The notes under the pieces: model-generated
Told to the model about the DNA's origin: nothing
What the model saw: only the letters and a program-made list of their open reading frames with translations
The model's database searches: none
Source: Larsenimonas salina
GTDB lineage: Bacteria > Pseudomonadota > Gammaproteobacteria > Pseudomonadales > Halomonadaceae
Assembly: GCF_023736155.1 (NCBI RefSeq)
Contig: NZ_JAMLJJ010000001.1
Span: forward strand, 434,001 to 498,000
Length of the DNA stretch: 64,000 bases
Direction of reading: 5' to 3'
Made by a program: the position numbers and the translations under genes
Shown: piece by piece, positions 48,982-56,750 of the stretch
Layout: every line of letters begins with the position of its first letter
Numbering within the stretch: position 1 is the stretch's first letter

Positions 48982-50139
48982 GTGGGCGATAAGACCTTTG
49001 CACCGCTTGAGGTGAGTAACGAGCAGGCGCTGATGGCTGGCGAAAGGGGTGCCGGTACGGAGGAGTCAGGGCTTGTCGAGGCCAACAACGACCGGGAAGC
49101 CGTGCTTCAGTGGCTGCTCGAGTACCGCCAAAGCCCGAAAACCCTGCGTCATTATCGCAAGGAGGCCGAGCGCTTTGTGCTGTGGCTTGAAGCGCAGGCG
49201 CTGACACTTAATAGCCTCAAGCGGTCGCACATCGATGCGTTCGATCGATTTCTGGAAGATCCGCAGCCGGCCTCGGTGTGGGTTGGGCCGACTCGCCCGC
49301 GTCATCATCCAACGTGGCGCCCGTTTCGAGGTGGGTTATCGCCTGCGAGCCGGCGTCAGGCGCTGGTGATCCTACAAAGCTTGATGAGCTGGCTTCAGCA
49401 GGGCGGCTGGGTTCGCCACAATCCGTTTTCATTGATTCGAGACCGAGCGCGCCGATTCAACAACAGCGCGCGCCCGGTGGAGCGTTACTTCGAACGCGAT
49501 CAGTGGGCTCAGATTTGGGCGCGGCTGAACCGGCCGCACGCAGAGCAAGGCGCTTCACGCGAGCGCTTCGAGGCGCAGCGCCTGCGGTTCATGTTCGGGT
49601 TTGCCTACCTGTTGGCGCCGCGCATCAGCGAGATGAGCCAAGCACGCATGAACGATTTTTTTCTGCATGAAGGGCAGTGGTGGTGGCAGGTGGTGGGAAA
49701 GGGCGATAAGTGGGCACGCCTGCCGGTCCCCGCCGATATGATGGCGCTACTTGGGCAGTGGCGTGAAGCACTTGAATTGCCGCCGGAACCTGGCCCGATG
49801 GAGGATGCGCCGGTGCTGCGCGCACTGGATGGCAAGCGAGGGCTCAGTGACAATCAGCTCTACCGATTATTCAAGCAGACCTACGCAGCCCTTGCCGATG
49901 AACTCGACGCATCAACCTCAGATGAGCAGCGCCTCGTACAGCGGCTTCGAGCCGCCACACCACACTGGTTGCGCCATACGTCGCTGACGCATCAGGCGCA
50001 GGCCGGCATCGAGCTTAGATACCTCGCTCTGAACGCGCGCCACGCGCGTCTTGAAACCACGGCGCGCTATCTCCACGCCGAGAGCGATGAGTGGCAGCAG
50101 CAGCAGAGCCGCCATGGTCTGGCAACGGACGCACCGTGA
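48982..50139 (+). CDS. Tyrosine recombinase / phage integrase family
   Basis: About 385 residues. The catalytic set is complete: the first arginine in LLAPRISEMSQAR, a lysine in VGKGDKWARLPVP, the HxxR box in PHWLRHTSLTHQ, a histidine in NARHARLETTARYLH, and the nucleophilic tyrosine in TARYLHAE. The N-terminal SAM-like domain (QSPKTLRHYRKEAERFVLWL) binds the core site. GTG at 48982 has a strong GAGGAG five bases upstream; a GTG at 48919 would add 21 residues. It is divergent from the kfrA-like gene. It is longer than XerC/XerD and does not sit beside a tRNA gene or excisionase, so it is probably a resident chromosomal recombinase, not a recent integrase. Confidence 0.85.
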   Translation: MGDKTFAPLEVSNEQALMAGERGAGTEESGLVEANNDREAVLQWLLEYRQSPKTLRHYRKEAERFVLWLEAQALTLNSLKRSHIDAFDRFLEDPQPASVWVGPTRPRHHPTWRPFRGGLSPASRRQALVILQSLMSWLQQGGWVRHNPFSLIRDRARRFNNSARPVERYFERDQWAQIWARLNRPHAEQGASRERFEAQRLRFMFGFAYLLAPRISEMSQARMNDFFLHEGQWWWQVVGKGDKWARLPVPADMMALLGQWREALELPPEPGPMEDAPVLRALDGKRGLSDNQLYRLFKQTYAALADELDASTSDEQRLVQRLRAATPHWLRHTSLTHQAQAGIELRYLALNARHARLETTARYLHAESDEWQQQQSRHGLATDAP

Positions 50140-50209
50140 TTCCGAGTGACACGCTCGTCGAGTTTGCCAACGCCCGTTATAATGCTCGTTACGCGACCAA
50201 GGAGATGTC

Positions 50210-50620
50210 ATGAGTACGAGTGATGCGCAGCAGGAACTTATCGATGAGTTCGAGATTTTCGACAACTGGATGGATCGATACCAGTATCTGATCGACATGG
50301 GCAAGGCGCTGCCCGAATTTCCCGACGCGCTTAAAACAAGCGACACTCGAATCGAGGGCTGCCAATCCCAGGTCTGGATTCACGAGCAGCTGGAAGAAGG
50401 GCGGCTGCATTTTCAGGCCACCTCCGACGCCGCTATCGTTTCCGGCCTGATCGCGGTATTGATGCGGATCTACAACGATCGAACGCCGGCTGAAATCATG
50501 ACAACCTCAACGGAATTCCTGCAGGCGCTCGGATTGGATAAACACCTGTCTCCCACGCGCAGCAATGGCCTGCATGCGATGCTTGACCACATCTACCAAA
50601 GTGCGCGCGTGCACCAATAA
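50210..50620 (+). CDS. sufE: SufE-family sulfur acceptor protein
   Basis: A 136-residue SufE/CsdE protein. The acceptor cysteine lies in DTRIEGCQSQVW, and ALPEFPDALKTSDTRIEGC precedes it, as in the family; it takes persulfide from a partner cysteine desulfurase for Fe-S cluster assembly. No desulfurase (SufS or CsdA) is next to it, so it must act with an enzyme encoded elsewhere. ATG at 50210 follows AAGGAG by about six bases. It is convergent with yidD and only nine bases separate their stop codons. Confidence 0.9.
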   Translation: MSTSDAQQELIDEFEIFDNWMDRYQYLIDMGKALPEFPDALKTSDTRIEGCQSQVWIHEQLEEGRLHFQATSDAAIVSGLIAVLMRIYNDRTPAEIMTTSTEFLQALGLDKHLSPTRSNGLHAMLDHIYQSARVHQ

Positions 50621-50629
50621 CCCAGGCGT

Positions 50630-50926
50630 TCAGTGCCGGTGAGTGCTATCGCGCTCACCGCTTGGGGGCGGCACCGGATCGATGCCGCCCTCATGCCAGG
50701 GGTGGCATTTTGACAGCCGCTTCAAGGCCATCCAGCCGCCCTTGAACGGCCCATACTGCGAGATTGCCTCGAGCGCGTAACTCGAGCAGGTGGGGTAAAA
50801 CCGACAGCTGGGCCCGGTCAGTGGGCTGATAAAAAGCTGATAGCCCCTGATCCCTTTCTTGAAGACCCAGGCCAACCCGATTTTTGCAGTGCTCCAGGCG
50901 CGTTCAGCGATCCTTTCGCTGGCCAT
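50630..50926 (-). CDS. yidD: Membrane protein insertion efficiency factor YidD
   Basis: A 98-residue YidD. An amphipathic N-terminal helix ([20 protein letters not shown]) is followed by the family core [17 protein letters not shown] and [19 protein letters not shown]. It promotes YidC-dependent insertion of inner-membrane proteins. In most bacteria yidD lies between rnpA and yidC near the origin; here it is the last gene of the zinc-uptake cluster and its start overlaps hisI by 23 bases. ATG at 50926 gives the family N-terminus. Read-through from the Zur-controlled promoter would make it zinc-responsive, which is an inference from position only. Confidence 0.9.
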   Translation of the reverse strand: MASERIAERAWSTAKIGLAWVFKKGIRGYQLFISPLTGPSCRFYPTCSSYALEAISQYGPFKGGWMALKRLSKCHPWHEGGIDPVPPPSGERDSTHRH

Positions 50927-51362
50927 AAAGGGTCTCCGGATCGACGTCGGGCGCGGTGGTGATCGTGCTCTCCGTTCGATCAAGCTGATGATAAAAGCAG
51001 CTTTTGCGCCCGGTGTGGCAGGCCGGTCCCAATTGATCGACCAGCAGCAGAAGGGTATCGCCGTCGCAATCAAGATGAGCGGATTTGAGCACCTGCACCT
51101 GGCCGGAAGACTCGCCCTTGCGCCAGAAGCGCTGACGCGAGCGCGACCAATAGCACACCCGGTGTTTCTCGAGCGTTTCAGTCAACGCATCGCGGTTCAT
51201 CCAGGCCATCATCAGTACTTCCCGGCTATCAAATTGCTGAGCGATGGCCGGAATCAGGCCGTCGTCGTTCCAGGGAATGGCGTCCAAGAGCGTATCGGTA
51301 GTGGTTTTGGTACCGGGCGCGGACTTTTCGAGCGCGCGAAAAAGCGCGAGAGACGAGGGCAT
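50904..51362 (-). CDS. hisI: Phosphoribosyl-AMP cyclohydrolase (HisI), in the zinc operon
   Basis: A 152-residue HisI that opens the adenine ring of phosphoribosyl-AMP in histidine synthesis. The core [34 protein letters not shown] and [11 protein letters not shown] keeps the metal-binding aspartates and the three cysteines that bind zinc in characterised enzymes. The first 20 residues are an unusual extension. It begins 21 bases after znuB on the same strand and so appears to belong to the Zur-controlled unit. HisI is a zinc enzyme and hisI paralogues are known members of Zur regulons in other bacteria. Whether this is the only hisI copy cannot be judged here. Confidence 0.88.
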   Translation of the reverse strand: MPSSLALFRALEKSAPGTKTTTDTLLDAIPWNDDGLIPAIAQQFDSREVLMMAWMNRDALTETLEKHRVCYWSRSRQRFWRKGESSGQVQVLKSAHLDCDGDTLLLLVDQLGPACHTGRKSCFYHQLDRTESTITTAPDVDPETLYGQRKDR

Positions 51363-51383
51363 CTGACTTCCTGTAGGTGGTAA

Positions 51384-52217
51384 TTAACTGCGCAAACGTT
51401 TTAATAGCAGGGAGAAAAAATAGCTGACGCCACAGACTAGAACAATGGTCGCCCCGGATGGCAGATCCGACACCCATGAAATGCCCATGCCGATGAACAC
51501 GAACGCGCCGCCGGCGATCGAGGCAAACAGCATCATCTTGCCGAGCGAGCCGACGTGATGGCCGGCGAGCGCCGAGGGCAGGGTCAGAAGGGCAATGACC
51601 ATGATCAAGCCAACCGCCTGCAACAAGATGACCACCGTGATCGCAACCAGACACAGCAGCAGCAGGTAGAGTGCCTTGGTTGGCACGCCGCGAAGGCGCG
51701 CGAATTCGTCATCGAAAATGACCGCGGTCAAGGGCTTGTGCACAAACAGTAAAAGCGCACCAATCACTGCAACGACGAGCGCTAGAAGCGGCGCAAGCCC
51801 GGACGGTGTCAGCAGAAGGTTGCCGAACAGATAGCTGGTCAGGTTGGTTGCGTAGCCGGGTGTCTGGCTGATGAACAAGACGCCGGTGGCCATGCCAACG
51901 GCCCAGAACGCGCTGATGAGGGTATCTTCGTGATCGGCCTGATTAAGGCTGATGACCCCGATGATCAAGGCGGCGATGATCGCGCAGATAAAGGCGCCAA
52001 GAATCGGTGAGGCGCCAAGAAAGTAGGCGATGCCCATGCCCGCAAGCACGGTGTGCGCGATGCCGCCACCAAGGTAGCCGATACGCTTGACCACGACATA
52101 CGGCCCGACAAGCCCGCCGGCGACGGCCGCAAGCAGTCCAACGATCAGGGCGTTCAAGAGAAACGACTGGTGCGCGAGGGCGTAGAAGAAATCTTGCAGA
52201 GCCAAGATGATACCCAT
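51384..52217 (-). CDS. znuB: Zinc ABC transporter permease ZnuB
   Basis: A 277-residue integral membrane permease with about eight hydrophobic segments, of the ABC-3 family. AALAGGLVGPYVVVKRIGYLGGGIAHTVLAGMG contains the family signature (shown in part: KRIGYLGGGIAHTV), and SALAGHHVGSLGKMML and SDLPSGATIVLVCGVSYF are typical of ZnuB. It forms the zinc channel with the ATPase ZnuC. Its ATG shares a base with the znuC stop (TGATG), which implies coupled translation. Confidence 0.93.
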   Translation of the reverse strand: MGIILALQDFFYALAHQSFLLNALIVGLLAAVAGGLVGPYVVVKRIGYLGGGIAHTVLAGMGIAYFLGASPILGAFICAIIAALIIGVISLNQADHEDTLISAFWAVGMATGVLFISQTPGYATNLTSYLFGNLLLTPSGLAPLLALVVAVIGALLLFVHKPLTAVIFDDEFARLRGVPTKALYLLLLCLVAITVVILLQAVGLIMVIALLTLPSALAGHHVGSLGKMMLFASIAGGAFVFIGMGISWVSDLPSGATIVLVCGVSYFFSLLLKRLRS

Positions 52218-52945
52218 CAGTGGTGGTGGTGAACCATTTGTACCTGTTCACCGTAGAGCTGGTTGATTGTATCGGCTGTCACGGCCTCGGTTGGATGCAT
52301 GATCAGCTGTTTATTGAGACACGCGACCCGATCGACGTAGTCACTGATAAAGCCCAGATCGTGCGAGATGACCATGACGGTCATTTCACGCTTGAGCTCG
52401 CTGAACAACTCGAAAAGCGTTGTTTCGCCATCCCGGTCGACGCTTGCCGTCGGCTCATCGAGCAGGAGAATTCGGGGCTCTGCGGCAAGTGCCCGGGCAA
52501 TCAATACCCGTTGCAGCTGCCCGCCGGACAGGGCATCCACCGGTTTATGGCGCAGGTGATCGATGCCAAGTCGCTTAAGCGTGGGCGTGATCGAGTCGCG
52601 GTCGCGCCGCCGCCAGGGCAGCAGCATGCGCCCGCGCTTCAAGCGTCCCATCAACACGACATCTTCAACACTGATCGGAAAGGCGCGGGCAAATCGAGCG
52701 AACTGAGGCACATACCCAAGCTGGCTCGCCGCTTTTCGAGGCGAGGTGCCAAGCACCTGTACCTGGCCGCTCTGTGGCGGCAGCAAGCCCAGAATCAGTC
52801 GAAGCAGTGTGCTTTTACCGCCGCCGTTGGGGCCAATCAGCCCCAGAAATTCGTGGGGCTGCACATCGAGGCTGACATTTTTCAGGACATGCTCGGTACC
52901 AAACGCAAAGGAGACCTGGTCGAGCGAGATAACGGGTTGGCTCAT
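52217..52945 (-). CDS. znuC: Zinc ABC transporter ATP-binding protein ZnuC
   Basis: A 242-residue ATPase. Walker A is GPNGGGKSTLLRLIL, the ABC signature LSGGQLQRVLIARAL, Walker B LLLDEPTASVD, and the switch histidine is in VISHDLGF. The protein ends in MVHHHH, a short histidine tail that could bind zinc; it is not required in other ZnuC proteins. It drives zinc import through ZnuB, with zinc brought by ZnuA. It begins four bases after znuA and overlaps znuB, so the three are one transcript. Confidence 0.95.
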   Translation of the reverse strand: MSQPVISLDQVSFAFGTEHVLKNVSLDVQPHEFLGLIGPNGGGKSTLLRLILGLLPPQSGQVQVLGTSPRKAASQLGYVPQFARFARAFPISVEDVVLMGRLKRGRMLLPWRRRDRDSITPTLKRLGIDHLRHKPVDALSGGQLQRVLIARALAAEPRILLLDEPTASVDRDGETTLFELFSELKREMTVMVISHDLGFISDYVDRVACLNKQLIMHPTEAVTADTINQLYGEQVQMVHHHH

Positions 52946-52948
52946 CGA

Positions 52949-53911
52949 TTATCCGTCTTGATTCGAAAAGCCGCGCGTCAAGGCATCGGCAATGTGTTCG
53001 AGATTGCTCAGATAGTCCGGGCTCAACGGGTCGATCGCGACCACCGTGCCATCGATTTCATCGGCAAGCCGTGACGCAATGCGCGTAGAGAACTGCTTTT
53101 GAATGAAAATGGTATGGATGTTCTGGTCGTGTGCGGTCTTGATCAGTGCGTTGAGTGCCTGAGGCGTGGGCTCACGGCCGTTAAGCTCGATGGGAAGCTG
53201 GTTGAGCCCGAACCGGTCGCCGAAATACCCGAACGCCGGGTGGTAGACCATAAAGCTTTGCCCCTTGTATGGCGCAAGCTCGCGCTCAATCGAGCCCGTG
53301 GTGTTTTCGATCTTCTGGATCAGGGCCTGTTCGCGCGCCTCGATGGCCTCAGCCTGGTCGGGCAGGGCATCGCTCAGGGCATCCGCAGCGGTTTGTGCCA
53401 TGACGACCATGTTGTCGGGGTCAAGCCAGACGTGGGGGTCCGGTTGCCCCTCGTGATGGCTGTGGCCTGTCTGATGATCGCCATGATGAGCATGTTCATG
53501 CGCGTCATGCCCGTGGCTTTCGTGGTCATGAGCGCCATGTGCATCAGCGCCGCTTGCAGGCTCGGCGTGGGCTTCGATGGCGCGCTTTTTAAGGCCTTGA
53601 TCGAGATGAACAACCTTCATCTCAGGCGCGCGCTGCTCGAAGCGCTCAAGCCAGGCCTTCTCGAACGGGACGCCGATAGCGAAGTAAAGCGTTGACTGTG
53701 TAAGCGTTGAGAGTTGGCGAGGTGAGGGGGAAAAGTCCTCGGGCTCTTTGCCTTCCTCAACCAGCGTCTGAACCTCGACCGAATCGCCGCCGAGCTGCTC
53801 GATCAGCCATTTTTCGGGCAATATACTGGTCGACACCTGAAGCGGTGCGGCCATGACGGGCAAGGACGTAACAAAAAGGGCAGTGCTTACGGCAAGGGCT
53901 TTAACATTCAT
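52949..53911 (-). CDS. znuA: Zinc-binding periplasmic protein ZnuA
   Basis: A 320-residue solute-binding protein of the cluster A-I family. A signal peptide (residues 1-21, ending near PVMAAPL) leads to the periplasm. A histidine- and aspartate-rich loop around residues 115-160 contains AHGAHDHESHGHDAHEHAHH, which in ZnuA captures zinc. The metal-site histidines appear in DPHVWLDPDNMV and VYHPAFGYFG. It delivers zinc to ZnuBC. It is the first gene of the unit, and a perfect Zur box lies 40-58 bases upstream of the start. Confidence 0.94.
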   Translation of the reverse strand: MNVKALAVSTALFVTSLPVMAAPLQVSTSILPEKWLIEQLGGDSVEVQTLVEEGKEPEDFSPSPRQLSTLTQSTLYFAIGVPFEKAWLERFEQRAPEMKVVHLDQGLKKRAIEAHAEPASGADAHGAHDHESHGHDAHEHAHHGDHQTGHSHHEGQPDPHVWLDPDNMVVMAQTAADALSDALPDQAEAIEAREQALIQKIENTTGSIERELAPYKGQSFMVYHPAFGYFGDRFGLNQLPIELNGREPTPQALNALIKTAHDQNIHTIFIQKQFSTRIASRLADEIDGTVVAIDPLSPDYLSNLEHIADALTRGFSNQDG

Positions 53912-53950
53912 GCGGGCGATCCGGTAAGAGTGGCTGACGATGCGTGCGCA

Positions 53951-53969
53951 AATGTTATACTATAACATT
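53951..53969 (-). promoter_or_regulatory. Zur box upstream of znuA
   Basis: A perfect 19-bp palindrome AATGTTATA-C-TATAACATT lies 40 bases before the znuA start. It matches the known gammaproteobacterial Zur consensus, in which the core reads ATGTTATANTATAACAT. Zinc-loaded Zur bound here would block znuACB transcription. Confidence 0.9.
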
Positions 53970-53990
53970 GTCGGTCAGTACAATGCGCCG

Positions 53991-54434
53991 TCAGTGGCAT
54001 TGACGACACAGACCCAGCAGCTCAATGGTCTGCCGCCGAATTGAAAACCCGTATTCGGACGCGACGCCATCAAGATGTTCAGACATGCGCTCGTCGTGAA
54101 GTTCCTCGACGTTGCCGCATTCCTGGCAGATCATCAGCTGAAACCCGCGCTTGTGATCGGGGCAGGGGCACGCCACATAGGCGTTCAGGGATTCGATGCG
54201 GTGAATAAGCCCGAGTTCCAGCAGAAAATCCAGCGCACGGTACACCGTGGGCGGTCGGGCCGAGGCATGTTCCTTTGCAAGCAAATCGAGAATGTCGTAG
54301 GCCTTGACGCCTGAATCCGAGCCTGCAATCAATTCAAATACGCGCTTTCTGATCGCGGTGAAACGAACGCCCTGGTCCGCACAGCGATGCTCGGCCGCGG
54401 TCAGCATGTCCTTCAATGAATGAGCATGAGTCAT
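53991..54434 (-). CDS. zur: Zinc uptake regulator Zur
   Basis: A 147-residue Fur-family repressor. The winged helix (about residues 10-85) contains TAIRKRVFELIAG and RPPTVYRALDFLLELGLIHRIESLNAYVACP. The C-terminal dimer domain has zinc cysteines in ICQECGN and LCRQCH and an additional CPCPDH. With zinc bound it represses the znu genes through the palindrome downstream. ATG at 54434 (MTHAHSLKDML) was chosen over an earlier in-frame codon. zur lies 79 bases upstream of znuA on the same strand, so it may be transcribed with the operon or from its own promoter. A weaker half site (ATAACAT) lies 50 bases upstream of zur. Confidence 0.93.
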   Translation of the reverse strand: MTHAHSLKDMLTAAEHRCADQGVRFTAIRKRVFELIAGSDSGVKAYDILDLLAKEHASARPPTVYRALDFLLELGLIHRIESLNAYVACPCPDHKRGFQLMICQECGNVEELHDERMSEHLDGVASEYGFSIRRQTIELLGLCRQCH

Positions 54435-54794
54435 TAAATAAAGCCACCGGTAGATCGGGAAGAAAAACGACGGGTGATAACATAACATCTCTCATGCCGT
54501 CAGCACACGCTATGCTCTGCACGTTGTCGGCTTCATGTCCAATCGGAAACCCTGGCGTCCCTGGCTTCATCGTTTGCCGCGATGCGCTGCCTGACGCGTT
54601 CATGGTGTTCATTGACCGTCTTTGAGCCAAATTGTTCATGTGCACGGTGGTGATCCATACGCCAGCCGGTATTGACGGTTGACCGGGGCGCGCATCGATA
54701 ATGCGCGCATTCACTGTGTGGCGGCGCAGGCGCATGCCAAGCGATGTGTGGCCCACGACGCGCTCATCATTTACTTATCAAGGCGTTTAAATGA
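54435..54794. other. Degenerate region upstream of zur
   Basis: About 360 bases with no recognisable intact gene. Short frames exist on both strands but show no domain or ribosome site. The region ends at an in-frame stop (54792-54794) just before the symporter fragment, so it probably contains the scar of the deletion that removed the symporter 5' end. The promoter of zur must lie in its left part. Confidence 0.5.
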
Positions 54795-55703
54795 AGTCAC
54801 TCGTTCGAGTCTATCTCGACTCCTCTGGCTGAGCCCAATCTGCTGGGCATCATCTTTACCGCCTTTGTGTTTGGCATCGCGTTATTCAAGCTGCGCCAGT
54901 CCGGGGCGTCCACCCAAAGCGGCGCTTCGCGTACTGAAGAAGCTAACGTAACAACCCAGAGTGTGCTTGCGGAAAAGCTTTATACCGTGATCGAGGGGCT
55001 GAACGCGGTAACGATGAAGGTGATGGCGGGGGTGCTGCATGTCGTCCCCATTGGCGTGTTTGCCATTGTGACCGGTACGGTCGCCAGGCAGGGATTTGGC
55101 ACGATTCTTTCCCTTGGCAACATGGTGCTGGTGCTCTATTTGGCATTGGCCGTGCATCTGGTGTTTTATTGCCTGCTGATGAAAGGGTTCGGGGTGCGAC
55201 TTGGGGCGTTTTTTCGCGAGGCGCGTACGCCCATGGCAACCGCGTTCGCCACCCAGAGCAGCAGCGGCGTACTGCCATTAACGCTGAACGCGGCGCAGCG
55301 CCTTAAGCTGCCACGGAGCCTTTACGCGTTCAGTCTGCCTCTTGGGGCAACCGTTAACATGGACGGCGCTGCGATTCGGATTGCAATCTCGGCGGTTTTT
55401 GCAGCCAACGTGGCAGGCATTTCACTTGATCTCACCAGCATGCTCGAGATCGTTCTGATCGGCACGCTTACCTCTATCGGCACCGCCGGAGTCCCGGGGG
55501 CTGGAATCGTGATGATCGCCACGGTTTTTGCACAAGTTGGCTTGCCGATCGAGACGGTGGCGCTTTTGACGTCAATCGATGCGCTGGTTGGCATGGGTTG
55601 TACCGCGCTTAATGTCACCGGCGATTTGACCGGAAGCGCGATCATCGCGCGCACCGAAGCTCAAACCGACGACGAGGCTTATACGGCGAATTCGACGTCG
55701 TAA
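54795..55703 (+). pseudogene. 5'-truncated DAACS (GltP/GltT-like) amino-acid or dicarboxylate symporter
   Basis: About 303 codons of open frame correspond to the last two thirds of a dicarboxylate/amino-acid:cation symporter of normally 400-430 residues. Fragments in order: LAEPNLLGIIFTAFVFGIAL (TM4-5 region), the HP1 tip AFATQSSSGVLPL, TM7 GATVNMDGAAIR, HP2 SIGTAGVPGAG, and TM8 MGCTALNVTGDLTG. The N-terminal membrane segments are absent and a stop (TGA 54792) blocks extension, so it is probably non-functional. A GTG at 54867 could still start a 278-residue product. In TM8 the arginine that binds acidic side chains in GltPh (MGRT) is a cysteine, as in neutral amino-acid transporters. Confidence 0.8.
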
Positions 55704-55715
55704 GTTTTGAGCACT

Positions 55716-55951
55716 GTGGCGTCGTCACTGGAAAAACGCACTAGTGACGACGCCACTTGAACCGTAACGGTTAATAGAGTCACGTTGAGCTGAATTAACC
55801 GTCGGACTGGATTGACTGACGAATCCAGCGCGAGTTGAGCAGGGCGCACTGATCATGAATCTGGAGGAGCAACCAGCCTAGGTAGATACCTAGAGAATCG
55901 GATATGTGTTAGATGCTTCTCAATATATAATTTAACATAATATATATTATG
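55716..55951. repeat. Inverted-repeat-rich intergenic stretch
   Basis: Several inverted repeats follow the symporter remnant. A 14-bp exact stem (55716-55729 with 55743-55756) comes first, then ACGGTTAA/TTAACCGT and CTGGATT/AATCCAG, then CTAGGTA/TACCTAG (55878-55893), and an AT-rich exact palindrome CATAATATATATTATG (55936-55951). Nothing coding was seen; the region 55704-56090 is about 390 bases long. The last palindrome may be an operator or promoter element for the gene downstream. Confidence 0.55.
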
Positions 55952-56090
55952 CGAAGTTAACAGGCAGCCATGTTCTGTGCCGAATCGCTTGTTACCTGCG
56001 CGTTTGGCGCGGTTCGGTCAAATGCCTGGCAGTGAACTGTGGCAATGAAATCGGGTCATGGTAAGGTCGAGAGGAATTTTCTGGAGGAAA

Positions 56091-56645
56091 ATGAACATGC
56101 GCTACCTCATGCGAATGGCGCTATGTGTTGGATTGAGTTTCAGTGCACATACCGTTTTCGCGTCATGCGATACGACCATCGATATGATTGCCGGCAAGAT
56201 TCACGAGAACGGCGTGCCCTATAATCAGTTCAGTCTGCATGCCATTCCGGCCGCTCAGGCTGAAAACGCAGAAGGCACCATTGTCGGACGCTGCGGCAAT
56301 AACCGGCTTCGTATCCTCTATACACGCCATGCCCCGAAAGCTCAGGCCGAACATGGGCCCGAGTCCGAAAGCGCCATCGAAGCGCAAAAGGAAGATGCAT
56401 CACGCCCGGATGCACACTCGTCGAACGCACCGGCGACGACCGAACCCTCGGCGTCAGCGCCTGACGATACTTCCGAGTCATCGGCTCGTCAGCATGGCAC
56501 TTACAAGGCCGCGCCTTCCGAAGACGCCGGGCAACGATCGGATGATCTGACTCGGCATAAAAATACGGCGTCGACGTCCAGTGTGCCCAAAGACAAGGAC
56601 ATTTTCGAAGATGGCAAGGATGGCACGCCCTGGTATCTCAAATAA
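56091..56645 (+). CDS. Periplasmic DUF1161 protein with disordered tail
   Basis: A 184-residue secreted protein. A signal peptide (residues 1-23, MNMRYLMRMALCVGLSFSAH) ends before ASCDTT. The DUF1161 domain (about 24-80) is recognisable from CDTTIDMIAGKIHENGVP, VGRCGNNRLRILYTR and its two cysteines, which probably form a disulfide. The second half is a Ser/Ala/Asp/Glu-rich disordered tail ending in EDGKDGTPWYLK. The function of DUF1161 is unknown; E. coli members are short and periplasmic, so the tail is unusual. ATG at 56091 follows GGAGGAAA. It is convergent with ectC across a strong terminator. Confidence 0.75.
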   Translation: MNMRYLMRMALCVGLSFSAHTVFASCDTTIDMIAGKIHENGVPYNQFSLHAIPAAQAENAEGTIVGRCGNNRLRILYTRHAPKAQAEHGPESESAIEAQKEDASRPDAHSSNAPATTEPSASAPDDTSESSARQHGTYKAAPSEDAGQRSDDLTRHKNTASTSSVPKDKDIFEDGKDGTPWYLK

Positions 56646-56671
56646 GCCGTCGTTGGATGCAGTGGATCGAC

Positions 56672-56706
56672 AAAAGAAAACCCGCCAAATCGGCGGGTTT
56701 TCTTTT
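56672..56706. terminator. Bidirectional terminator after ectC and the DUF1161 gene
   Basis: Exact 15-pair stem AAAAGAAAACCCGCC / GGCGGGTTTTCTTTT with loop AAATC, in the gap between convergent genes. Confidence 0.9.
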
Positions 56707-56750
56707 CTATTCCGGAAGTATTTCAAGCCCGGTTTTTGCAGACAGCCGAT

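Noticed and set aside
48982-50139. Prophage or integrative element integrase
   Set aside because: There is no attachment site in a tRNA gene, no excisionase, no phage structural genes and no abrupt change in gene content on either side.
54334-54756. Minus-strand frame of 140 codons overlapping zur and its upstream region
   Set aside because: It runs over the zur coding sequence in another frame and has no recognised domain.
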